Part shown: piece by piece, positions 17,744 to 25,370 of the stretch | Numbering within the stretch: position 1 is the stretch's first letter | Layout of the letters: the number at the start of each line of letters is the position of its first letter | Origin: CAJGCS01 sp045589955 | GTDB taxonomy: Bacteria > Bacillota_I > Bacilli_A > ML615J-28 > CAG-313 | Length of the DNA: 64,000 bases | Direction: 5' to 3' | NCBI GenBank assembly: GCA_045589955.1 | Contig: JAZNQD010000004.1 | Location: 3,606 to 67,605 of the forward strand | Made by a program: the position numbers and the translations under genes | The notes under the pieces: generated by a model | Database searches by the model: none | What the model was told of the DNA's origin: nothing | What the model saw: only the letters and a program-made list of their open reading frames with translations

Positions 17744-20449
17744 ATGAAAAAATTAACAAGTTATGAAATTAGAAATATGTGGCTTACATTTTTTGCTTCT
17801 AAGGGACATAAAGTTGTACCAAGTGCATCTTTAGTGCCAGTAGATGATCCAACATTATTATGGATTAATGCAGGTGTTGCCCCATTAAAAAAATATTTTG
17901 ATGGACGAGAAATTCCTGAAAATCCTCGTTTATGTAATGCCCAAAAATCAATTAGAACAAATGATATCGAAAATGTTGGGAAAACGGCACGTCATCATAC
18001 ATTCTTTGAAATGTTAGGTAACTTTTCAATTGGTGATTACTTCCGCGAAGAAGCAATTCAAATGGCTTCTGAAATTTTATTTGATGAAAAATGGTTTGGT
18101 TTTAACCATGACCAAATTTATATTACTTATTATCCAGATGATAAATATACTTATAATAAATGGGTATCATGTGGTGTTTCACCAGATCATTTAATTGCCC
18201 TAGAAGACAATTTCTGGGAAATTGGTGAAGGACCATGTGGACCAGATACTGAAATTTTCTTTGACCGTGGAGAAAAATATGATCCTAATGGTCTTGGTAT
18301 TAAGATGTTAAAGGAAGATATTGAAAATGATCGATATATCGAAATATGGAATATTGTTTTAAGTCAATTTAATTCAATGCCAGGGGTTCCTCGTAGTCAA
18401 TACAAAGAATTACCAAGTAAAAATATTGATACAGGTAGTGGTTTAGAAAGACTTGCTTGTATTTTCCAAGAAACAGAAACAAACTATGAAACTGATTTAT
18501 TCTTACCAATGATTAAGTATATTGAAAGTATTTGTTCATATAAATATGAAGGTGCTTCATTTGAAATTAAAATGGCATTTAGAGTAATTGTCGACCATAT
18601 TCGTAGTGTCAGTTTTGCAATTGCTGATGGAGCAATGTTGTCAAATGAAGGACGTGGTTATGTTCTTAGAAGAATCTTAAGACGTGCAGTTCGTTATGGA
18701 AGAAAATTAGGTATTACAAGACCATTCTTATATCAAATTGTTTCTGTTGTTGTTGATAATATGAAATCATTTTATACATACTTAGTCGAAAAACAAGCAA
18801 TTATTGAAAAAATTGTTAAGACTGAAGAAGAAAATTTCCTAAGAACTTTAGAAGCTGGCGAAAAGAAATTACAAGAAATTATTACAAAATCGACAAATAA
18901 GACTATCTCTGGTGAAGATGCATTCTTATTATATGATACATTTGGCTTCCCAATTGAATTAACAGTAGAAGCGGCTCTTGACCAAAATTATAATGTTGAT
19001 TTAGAAGGATTCAATGAAGCTCTTAAAAATCAAAAAGAACGTGCTCGTAAAGCACGTAATGATCAACAATCAATGAATGTCCAAAACGAAGACTTCTTGA
19101 ATTATAAAAAAGAAAGTAAATTCATTGGGTATGAAACTTTAACAAATGAACATGCTAAAGTTGTAGGATTATTTAAAAATGGTAAAAAGGTTGATAGTGC
19201 AAATGGATTAGTTTATGTTGTTTTAGACAAAACACCATTCTATGCTTTATCAGGTGGTCAAATGGGTGACCATGGCACATTAATTATTAATAATCAATCT
19301 GTTTCAGTTTATGATACATTCAAGTTACCTAATCAACAACATGCCCATGTAGTTGATTTAGGAGAAAACACATTATATATTAATGATGAAGTTGTTGCAA
19401 CAGTTGATGAAAAAATTCGTTTTGAAGTTGCTTGTAATCACTCTGCAACTCATTTATTAAATCAAGCTTTAAGAGAAGTACTAGGTGCCCATGTTGTTCA
19501 ACAAGGTTCACAAGTTACTCAAGAAAACTTAAGATTTGACTTTAACCATTATCAAAATTTAACTACTGAAGAAATTCTTCAAGTTGAAAAAATAGTAAAT
19601 CAAGAAATATCTAATGCACACAAAGTAAATATTATTGAAACTTCACTTGAAGAAGCTAAAAAAGTTGGAGCTCAAGCTGAATTTGGTGAAAAATATGGCG
19701 AAGTTGTGCGACTAGTTGATATGAACTTTAGTAAAGAACTTTGTGGTGGTACGCATGTTACAAATACTTCACTAATTGAAAAATTTGCAATTGTAAGTAT
19801 TGAATCAAAAGGTTCAGGTATTTTCCGTGTTGAAGCTTCAACAAATGCAAATCTTTACTCTTATCTTGAAGAAAAAATTAACAATTTTAAACAAGAAATT
19901 ATCACTATTATGGGTAAAGTTGAAGAAATTGTAAGTAAAGCTAAGAATGAAAATCAAGTTATCAGTCATGGAGAGATCACTATTCCAACATTAACTGGTA
20001 GTTATCAAGATATTCTAACATATCGTCAAGCATACGAAGATGCAAGACGTGTTTTAAAAGAAGTAGATAAAGAATATGAAGCATTACAAAGAAAATTAAA
20101 TGCGATTGATTATAAAGATTTCTTAGGAAATGTTAAATTTATTAATGGTATTAATACAATTGTTGTCAAAGTTGAAAATCAAGATATTAACTCTGTTAAA
20201 GATGTTATTGATAATTTAGCTAATCAATTCGATAACTGTGTTATTTTCTTTGCGATTGTTAATGATGGTAAAATTATCTTTGTTGCTAAATCAAAAGGTA
20301 ATAAAGTTCATTGTGGAGATTTAGTTAAAACAGCTGCTATTGCAACTGGTGGAAATGGTGGAGGTCGCCCTGATTTTGCTCAAGCGGGTGGCAAAGACGC
20401 TTCACAAGTGGACGAAGCATTACAATTAGTTCTTAATAAGGTGAATTAA
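17744..20449 (+). CDS. alaS: Alanyl-tRNA synthetase
   Basis: Attaches alanine to tRNA-Ala in the cytosol; 901 residues, close to the usual 870-880. It has the class II catalytic domain (ENVGKTARHHTFFEMLGNF), the editing domain with the zinc-ligand region CNHSATHLL and CGGTHVTNT, and a C-terminal domain ending GGGRPDFAQAGG. An AGGAGA site precedes the ATG. Expression is controlled by the T-box leader. The stop codon overlaps the ruvX start by one base, giving the alaS-ruvX-DUF1292 order known from other Firmicutes. Confidence 0.98.
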   Translation: MKKLTSYEIRNMWLTFFASKGHKVVPSASLVPVDDPTLLWINAGVAPLKKYFDGREIPENPRLCNAQKSIRTNDIENVGKTARHHTFFEMLGNFSIGDYFREEAIQMASEILFDEKWFGFNHDQIYITYYPDDKYTYNKWVSCGVSPDHLIALEDNFWEIGEGPCGPDTEIFFDRGEKYDPNGLGIKMLKEDIENDRYIEIWNIVLSQFNSMPGVPRSQYKELPSKNIDTGSGLERLACIFQETETNYETDLFLPMIKYIESICSYKYEGASFEIKMAFRVIVDHIRSVSFAIADGAMLSNEGRGYVLRRILRRAVRYGRKLGITRPFLYQIVSVVVDNMKSFYTYLVEKQAIIEKIVKTEEENFLRTLEAGEKKLQEIITKSTNKTISGEDAFLLYDTFGFPIELTVEAALDQNYNVDLEGFNEALKNQKERARKARNDQQSMNVQNEDFLNYKKESKFIGYETLTNEHAKVVGLFKNGKKVDSANGLVYVVLDKTPFYALSGGQMGDHGTLIINNQSVSVYDTFKLPNQQHAHVVDLGENTLYINDEVVATVDEKIRFEVACNHSATHLLNQALREVLGAHVVQQGSQVTQENLRFDFNHYQNLTTEEILQVEKIVNQEISNAHKVNIIETSLEEAKKVGAQAEFGEKYGEVVRLVDMNFSKELCGGTHVTNTSLIEKFAIVSIESKGSGIFRVEASTNANLYSYLEEKINNFKQEIITIMGKVEEIVSKAKNENQVISHGEITIPTLTGSYQDILTYRQAYEDARRVLKEVDKEYEALQRKLNAIDYKDFLGNVKFINGINTIVVKVENQDINSVKDVIDNLANQFDNCVIFFAIVNDGKIIFVAKSKGNKVHCGDLVKTAAIATGGNGGGRPDFAQAGGKDASQVDEALQLVLNKVN

Positions 20450-20865
20450 TGCGATATATTGGTTTAGATTTAGGACGCCGTACTTGTGGTGTTGCAATCA
20501 GTGATCCATCTGGTATTATTGCTACTGCAGTTGATACAATTAGATTTAGAGAGAATGATTTGCAAAAATGTTTAGAATGTGTTATAATTTATGTTAGAGA
20601 AAAAAATGCTCAAAAAATAGTTCTAGGTTATCCAATTAACATGAATGGAACATTAGGACCACAATCTGAATATGTGCTTGAATTTAAAAAGATGCTTGAA
20701 GAAGCTTTAGATCTAGAAGTTATATTATATGACGAAAGATTAACAAGTGTAGAAGTTAACAAAATTATGATATCTGCAGACTTAAGTCGTAATAAACGTA
20801 AAACTAAAGTTGATACTTTAGCAGCGACATTGATTCTACAATCATATTTAGATAGTAAAAGATAG
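20449..20865 (+). CDS. ruvX: Putative pre-16S rRNA nuclease / Holliday junction resolvase homologue
   Basis: YqgF/RuvX family RNase H-fold protein, 138 residues as usual. It has GLDLGRRTCGVAISD at the N-terminus with the first catalytic Asp, VLGYPINMNG in the middle, and DERLTS with later acidic residues. Family members trim the 5' end of 16S rRNA. ATG overlaps the alaS stop, so translation is coupled. Confidence 0.95.
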   Translation: MRYIGLDLGRRTCGVAISDPSGIIATAVDTIRFRENDLQKCLECVIIYVREKNAQKIVLGYPINMNGTLGPQSEYVLEFKKMLEEALDLEVILYDERLTSVEVNKIMISADLSRNKRKTKVDTLAATLILQSYLDSKR

Positions 20866-20882
20866 AAAGGAATAAACTTATT

Positions 20883-21305
20883 ATGGAAAACAAAATTAAT
20901 CCAATTGAAGGACAATTAACAATTATTGATGCAGAAGGCACTGAAAGATTATGCCAAATTCTATTTACTTTAGAATCAGAAGAATTTGGTAAAAAATATG
21001 TTATTTTCTATCCTCTTGAACAATTAGAAGGAGAAGATGACGATCAAATTCAATTAATGGCTGCTTCATTTACTGAAGGTGAAGATGGTAATGGTGAATT
21101 ACAAGAAATCGAAACAGAAGAAGAATGGGCTTTAATTGAAGATGCAGTTGCTGAATTTGAAGAATCTATGGAACAAGAACACCATTGTGGATGTGGCTGC
21201 GGTCATGAATGTGGTGAAGGCGAATGTGATGGCGAATGCGAATGTGAAGAAGATGGAGAAGAACATCACTGTGGATGTGGTCACTGCCATCATCACGATG
21301 AATAA
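20883..21305 (+). CDS. DUF1292 (YrzB-like) protein with Cys/His-rich tail
   Basis: 140 residues. The first about 95 residues are a DUF1292 domain, acidic and small, normally found after ruvX in Firmicutes and of unknown function. It carries an extra C-terminal tail of about 43 residues that contains 10 Cys and 9 His in patterns such as HHCGCGCG, CDGECEC and CGCGHCHHH, with almost only Gly, Glu and Asp between. This looks like a metal-binding tail (Zn, Ni, Cu or Co), and the HCHHH ending resembles metallochaperone tails. An AAAGGAA site precedes it. It is the last gene of the alaS operon, before a bidirectional terminator. Confidence 0.85.
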   Translation: MENKINPIEGQLTIIDAEGTERLCQILFTLESEEFGKKYVIFYPLEQLEGEDDDQIQLMAASFTEGEDGNGELQEIETEEEWALIEDAVAEFEESMEQEHHCGCGCGHECGEGECDGECECEEDGEEHHCGCGHCHHHDE

Positions 21306-21306
21306 T

Positions 21307-21347
21307 TAAAAAATCGAGTATAGATTAATCTATACTCGAATTTTTTA
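21307..21347. terminator. Bidirectional terminator
   Basis: Perfect inverted repeat TCGAGTATAGATT with its complement, flanked by A-run and T-run, between convergent genes. Confidence 0.9.
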
Positions 21348-22346
21348 TTTTGTATTCATAATAACAAAATCAGCAATTTGATCGTAAATTTGACCATTAG
21401 TTTCATCAATTTCAAAAATATCTTGGTGTTTCTTTGGCTGAGCAATTGGAATTTGCGCAATTAGTTCAGTTTCTAAAGCTTGTGCAACTTGAATACCACC
21501 GCCTTGGCCAAAAATATATTCTTTTTGTCCATTAATTGGATTTGTATAGTATGACATATTTTCAACTACACCTAAAAGTTCATGATTTAGTGAACGACAG
21601 GCATGGCCTGCTTTTACTGCAACATGGCTTGCAGATGGATGTGGAGTCGTTACTAAGATCATTTTTGCTTGAGGAACAATATTCTTAATATCTAATGTGA
21701 TATCTCCAGTTCCTGGTGGGAAGTCAATAATAACAAATTTTGTATCTGGACGCCATTTGACATCATAAAAGAAGTGGTTTAGCATACTATTCAACATTCC
21801 TCCACGCCAAATAACTGGTTGGCTTGGATCTGTAAAAAACTCAGTAGAAATAATTTCCATATTATCTTTAAATAAAGGAATAATTTTTTGATCTTCAGTA
21901 AAATGTGGATTAGCATGAGGAACTTCTAAGATGGTAGGTAAGCTAGATCCATAGATATCTGCATCAATAATACCAACATCATAACCTTTTTTCATTAAAC
22001 GATAAGCGATGTTTGCAGCAACATTACTTTTACCTACACCACCTTTACCAGAAATTACTCCGATAAAGTTAATAGGTTGTTTTGTAATGCTCCCATATAC
22101 GCGATTTTCTTCAATTTCAATTTTAATGCCGGCATGACCTTCATCAATTTTTACTAGTTTTGCAATAGAACGTTTAAATTTTGTTTCATCATCACCACTA
22201 ATTTTATGCATAGTGACAAGTACTGTTACAACATCTTTTTCATCGTCATAACCAATATGTTTTAAAGCGTTGTTTTCTTTAATTGTTTGACCATTACTAG
22301 GGTCAATAATAGCTTCAATTTTTGTTTTTAATGCATCTAAATTCAT
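21345..22346 (-). CDS. Mrp/NBP35-family P-loop ATPase lacking the CxxC motif
   Basis: 333 residues. A degenerate MIP18-like region (about 1-85) is followed by an Mrp-type deviant P-loop, VISGKGGVGKSNVAAN near residue 99, and Walker-like IIDFPPGTGD. Mrp/ApbC proteins carry Fe-S clusters through a CPxC motif just after ENMSYF. Here that site reads ENMSYYTNPING, and the whole protein has a single Cys (in HACRS). Cluster transfer by the standard mechanism is therefore unlikely. A regulatory role, as described for Bacillus SalA in the same family, is an alternative. A GAAAGGA site precedes the ATG, and the start is 2 bases after the tmcAL stop, so they are co-transcribed. Confidence 0.88.
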   Translation of the reverse strand: MNLDALKTKIEAIIDPSNGQTIKENNALKHIGYDDEKDVVTVLVTMHKISGDDETKFKRSIAKLVKIDEGHAGIKIEIEENRVYGSITKQPINFIGVISGKGGVGKSNVAANIAYRLMKKGYDVGIIDADIYGSSLPTILEVPHANPHFTEDQKIIPLFKDNMEIISTEFFTDPSQPVIWRGGMLNSMLNHFFYDVKWRPDTKFVIIDFPPGTGDITLDIKNIVPQAKMILVTTPHPSASHVAVKAGHACRSLNHELLGVVENMSYYTNPINGQKEYIFGQGGGIQVAQALETELIAQIPIAQPKKHQDIFEIDETNGQIYDQIADFVIMNTK

Positions 22347-22348
22347 AT

Positions 22349-23500
22349 TTATTCCTTTCTCAAAATTGGTAATTGTTGTTCTTTCTTTAATAAAGTATCA
22401 TCGTTTGTAAGAATACCATAAAGTTTTGTTGCCTTTAATTCGTATTCATTAATGATTTTAGTCTCATCATCTTGGTTTTTTAATTCTTTTGTCCCAGAGA
22501 ATATAAGATTTTTGACATCTTTATCTAATGTATTTAAATAATGAACTCCTTTAGAAGACATCCCGAGAATTCTTAGATATGGATGATATTTATAAGGGTG
22601 ATTAATATTTAATAAATTGTAAAGGATTTGTCGGTTAATGCGATTAATAGAGTAGCGTTTATTCTTTAGACTTTGTTGCAAAGAATCTAAAGAAGAAAAA
22701 ACACCATTTTTAGAAATATAATTATTAATACCTTCTATATTTAGATTATTAGTATTTACGACTTGGTATTGATATTTGATAATATTAATAAAATTTTCTT
22801 TCGCTTTAGGATAGTTAATTAAACTATTAAAACTATCCTTTGGTAATGTATTTTCGAAAGGTAATTTATTTTCAATGGCATTTCGAATAGCACTAGCACT
22901 AGCAATATCGCTATTAATTGTTTTATCATGGTAATTAGAATTGATTCTTTTTATAAGATGTGAATTAATATTAATATTATTGAGTTTAAGCGTTTTTAAG
23001 TATTGAATAGCCAATGTGACATTTGGTTGATTGAATATTTTTATATCATCGTCTGTTAAATATTTTTCTAATTCTTTTGCGACTATATTTTTGTAGCTTA
23101 ATTCATAATTTTTATTATCTTCCATTGCTTTTAAAAATGGAGAAGAAGTAATAATATTAACATAATTATTTAGTTTATTTAAATCGTTTATCTCGCAACC
23201 AAAAGCCAAATCAGTAATATTTAAATTAACCAAATTGCGAATGCTTGCATCACAAAAGAAGTCTGCACTTTGTGTTGCTTGAGAAAAAGGTAGTTCTAAA
23301 ACAATATCAACACCATGATTTAGTAAAATATTTGTCTTGTCAAATTTGTTTAAAAGGGAAATTTCTCCTCGCATTGTAAATGATGTTGATGTTATAGCAA
23401 CCAAAACATCAGGATTTAGTTGTTTTCTACATTCATTAATAAAGTACAAATGTCCATTATGAAATGGGTTTGCCTCAATGACGATACCTAATACTTTCAT
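22349..23500 (-). CDS. tmcAL: tRNA(Met) cytidine acetate ligase (YlbM family)
   Basis: Cytosolic nucleotidyltransferase-like enzyme that acetylates the wobble cytidine of elongator tRNA-Met using acetate and ATP. 383 residues, about family length. It has GIVIEANPFHNGH at the N-terminus (the nucleotide-binding HxGH type motif), FGCE, and a second-half segment with SAIRNA-like SASAIRNAI. An AGGTGAG site precedes the ATG. It has its own promoter and leads the two-gene operon with the Mrp-like ATPase. Assignment rests on the whole-protein pattern. Confidence 0.9.
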   Translation of the reverse strand: MKVLGIVIEANPFHNGHLYFINECRKQLNPDVLVAITSTSFTMRGEISLLNKFDKTNILLNHGVDIVLELPFSQATQSADFFCDASIRNLVNLNITDLAFGCEINDLNKLNNYVNIITSSPFLKAMEDNKNYELSYKNIVAKELEKYLTDDDIKIFNQPNVTLAIQYLKTLKLNNININSHLIKRINSNYHDKTINSDIASASAIRNAIENKLPFENTLPKDSFNSLINYPKAKENFINIIKYQYQVVNTNNLNIEGINNYISKNGVFSSLDSLQQSLKNKRYSINRINRQILYNLLNINHPYKYHPYLRILGMSSKGVHYLNTLDKDVKNLIFSGTKELKNQDDETKIINEYELKATKLYGILTNDDTLLKKEQQLPILRKE

Positions 23501-23521
23501 ATTCTCACCTATCAGTATTAT

Positions 23522-23550
23522 ATTATACCATAAAATTCGTTATTTGTCTT
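23522..23550 (-). promoter_or_regulatory. Promoter of tmcAL
   Basis: Minus strand AAGACA, 17-base spacer, TATAAT, TGG just before the -10. Confidence 0.6.
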
Positions 23551-23617
23551 GGAAATGAGGCTAAAAAATGACAAATTATTTTCTTTCCTTATTATATAAT
23601 ATAGTCGAGGTGATACA

Positions 23618-23959
23618 ATGTTTAGCTACATTAATGATAAACAATTAAGGTTAATTGTAAAAAAATACAACACAATTTTACTAGTCTATGAAAATGAAAA
23701 TCAATTATTGAAGATGATGAAGGTCCAACTTAATAAAATAAGAAAAATATATAATGATGAGTTTAAGTATTATCTTATTCATCGAAAAGATATTGAGAAT
23801 ATCTTAAAAAGTACAATTTCTACTTTTCCTCAACTTGTGATTATGGAAAAGGATAAAGTTGTTGCATCGATGTATGGTTTTAGACAAATCAAAGAAGTTA
23901 TAAAGACAATTGAATTTAATTTTCGCTTAAGCCTATGTAAAAGTATAAAATGTGCATAA
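23618..23959 (+). CDS. Small thioredoxin-fold-like protein without CxxC
   Basis: 113 residues. Strand NTILLVYENENQL, a central helix, then STFPQLVIMEKDKVVASMYG follow the thioredoxin order, with a Pro at the cis-proline position (TFPQL). The CxxC active site is absent; the only Cys residues are in the tail (LCKSIKC). Function unknown, probably a binding or redox-inactive member. A GAGGTG site precedes the ATG. It overlaps or nearly abuts the next membrane protein gene, so the two probably act together. Confidence 0.6.
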   Translation: MFSYINDKQLRLIVKKYNTILLVYENENQLLKMMKVQLNKIRKIYNDEFKYYLIHRKDIENILKSTISTFPQLVIMEKDKVVASMYGFRQIKEVIKTIEFNFRLSLCKSIKCA

Positions 23960-23975
23960 GATAAAATGTGATAAT

Positions 23976-24542
23976 ATGAAACAAAATAAAATTAAATATG
24001 CTTTAAGATCATCGTTTGTTGGTTTAATTGCAGGGGTATGTGTCCAATATATTGTTGAAGTTGTAATTAAAATAATGAAAAAAGAAAATCTTCTTCAAGC
24101 TTTGAAAGTACAGGGAACTTGGCAAGCTTATTATACAGCTGGAATTGCCGGAGGAATAAATGGATTTTTATTACCATTTATTCCTTCTAGGTTATATTCA
24201 TTTTCATCTATCTTGGTGGTAGTTGCAATATATAACACTTTACTAATTTTTTCTAATCCAGAAGAGTTTGAAAATAATTTGAAATCAAATAATAATTTTG
24301 TGTTTGGTATTATCAGAGATATCTTTTTGATCTATTTAATAATATTTCTTTTTAATAAAATTAGTTTGTTAACAAATAAAAATAAAAAAAGTAAAAAAAG
24401 AGAAGAATTATCTTTTGGATCCTTGCTAGGGGTTACAATTATTAGTTCAATTATTATTAGTTTGTCATTTAATTATACACAAGAGGGCTTAAATGGAATT
24501 TTAGGATTTACTAATACTTTGAATGAGGCGATAACTGATTAA
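23976..24542 (+). CDS. Hypothetical integral membrane protein
   Basis: 188 residues from the ATG at 23976. A GTG at 23952, overlapping the previous gene's stop, is possible but adds a hydrophilic start with no clear ribosome site. Four or five hydrophobic helices are visible, with a Gly-rich AYYTAGIAGGINGFLLPF region and a Lys/Arg-rich cytosolic loop NKNKKSKKREE before the last helix. I recognise no family. It is co-transcribed with the thioredoxin-like gene and ends at a 14-pair terminator shared with the convergent amidotransferase. Confidence 0.6.
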   Translation: MKQNKIKYALRSSFVGLIAGVCVQYIVEVVIKIMKKENLLQALKVQGTWQAYYTAGIAGGINGFLLPFIPSRLYSFSSILVVVAIYNTLLIFSNPEEFENNLKSNNNFVFGIIRDIFLIYLIIFLFNKISLLTNKNKKSKKREELSFGSLLGVTIISSIIISLSFNYTQEGLNGILGFTNTLNEAITD

Positions 24543-24543
24543 A

Positions 24544-24573
24544 AAAGGATAAACTCAGTTGAGTTTATCCTTT
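24544..24573. terminator. Bidirectional terminator overlapping a stop codon
   Basis: Perfect 14-pair stem AAAGGATAAACTCA with complement, two-base centre. The minus-strand gene's TGA stop lies inside it. Confidence 0.8.
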
Positions 24574-25256
24574 ACTTTACTTGATTTATATTTAATTACA
24601 CATTCTTTTAAATGAGAAAAAATAATTTCTGTTTGAGCATCATTTAAGCGTTCTGGGTGCCACTGAAAGGCGAACATTGGTAATTCAGTATGTTCAATTC
24701 CTTCAATAACATCACCATTTTTAAATGTAACAATAAATCCTTCCGGTAATTCTTTAACACATTGATGGTGAAAAGTATTAACTTCAAATTCGTTAGGTAA
24801 TTTGTCGGCTAAATGACCGCCATTTACTTTTAAGACATCATGTTTTCTATCTTCGTGTGGATGATATAAATTACTTGTTGCAATGTCTTGATATAATTTC
24901 TTACCATTTACAGCTGAAATAGATTGAATCCCTCGACAAATGCCTAAAAGAGGTTTTTGATGCTTCATCGCATGCTTGATTACTGCCGTATCAAGTTCAT
25001 CTAAATAATCACGAATATCTTTTGATAGGCCTTCTTCATTGCTTTCATTATATAATTTTGGATTTAAGTCATCGCCACCAATAACTAAGAAACCGTCACA
25101 AAGAGGTAAAATTTCTTCATATAAATGAGGACACAAGATAATAGGAGTCATTCCCCTACTTGTTAGGTTATCTAAATATTGTTTATGGACTCTTACATAA
25201 GTATTTTTTTCATCGTCATGGATGCGGGCAGTTACGCCAATAATAAGATTGTTCAT
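24555..25256 (-). CDS. Class-I glutamine amidotransferase-like, gamma-glutamyl-GABA hydrolase family (peptidase C26)
   Basis: 233 residues, family length. It has the nucleophile elbow PLLGICRG with catalytic Cys, the His/Glu end of the triad in FQWHPERL, and an early IIGVTARI strand with GFLVIGGDD. This matches the PuuD group, which cleaves gamma-glutamyl bonds of gamma-glutamyl-GABA or related compounds. No other polyamine-degradation gene is adjacent, so the real substrate is open. A GGAGGTA site precedes the ATG. Monocistronic. Confidence 0.87.
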   Translation of the reverse strand: MNNLIIGVTARIHDDEKNTYVRVHKQYLDNLTSRGMTPIILCPHLYEEILPLCDGFLVIGGDDLNPKLYNESNEEGLSKDIRDYLDELDTAVIKHAMKHQKPLLGICRGIQSISAVNGKKLYQDIATSNLYHPHEDRKHDVLKVNGGHLADKLPNEFEVNTFHHQCVKELPEGFIVTFKNGDVIEGIEHTELPMFAFQWHPERLNDAQTEIIFSHLKECVIKYKSSKVKDKLN

Positions 25257-25325
25257 AGTACCTCCAATTCTTTAATATTATATCATATTCTTTCAAAAAA
25301 TAATAATAATTAACATTATAATGTC

Positions 25326-25354
25326 TTGAAAAAATATTAAAAATTTAGTATAAT
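25326..25354 (+). promoter_or_regulatory. Promoter of the P-type ATPase gene
   Basis: TTGAAA, 17-base spacer, TATAAT. The start codon follows about 17 bases after the -10, so the leader is very short. Confidence 0.75.
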
Positions 25355-25370
25355 ATATTAAGAAAGAAGT

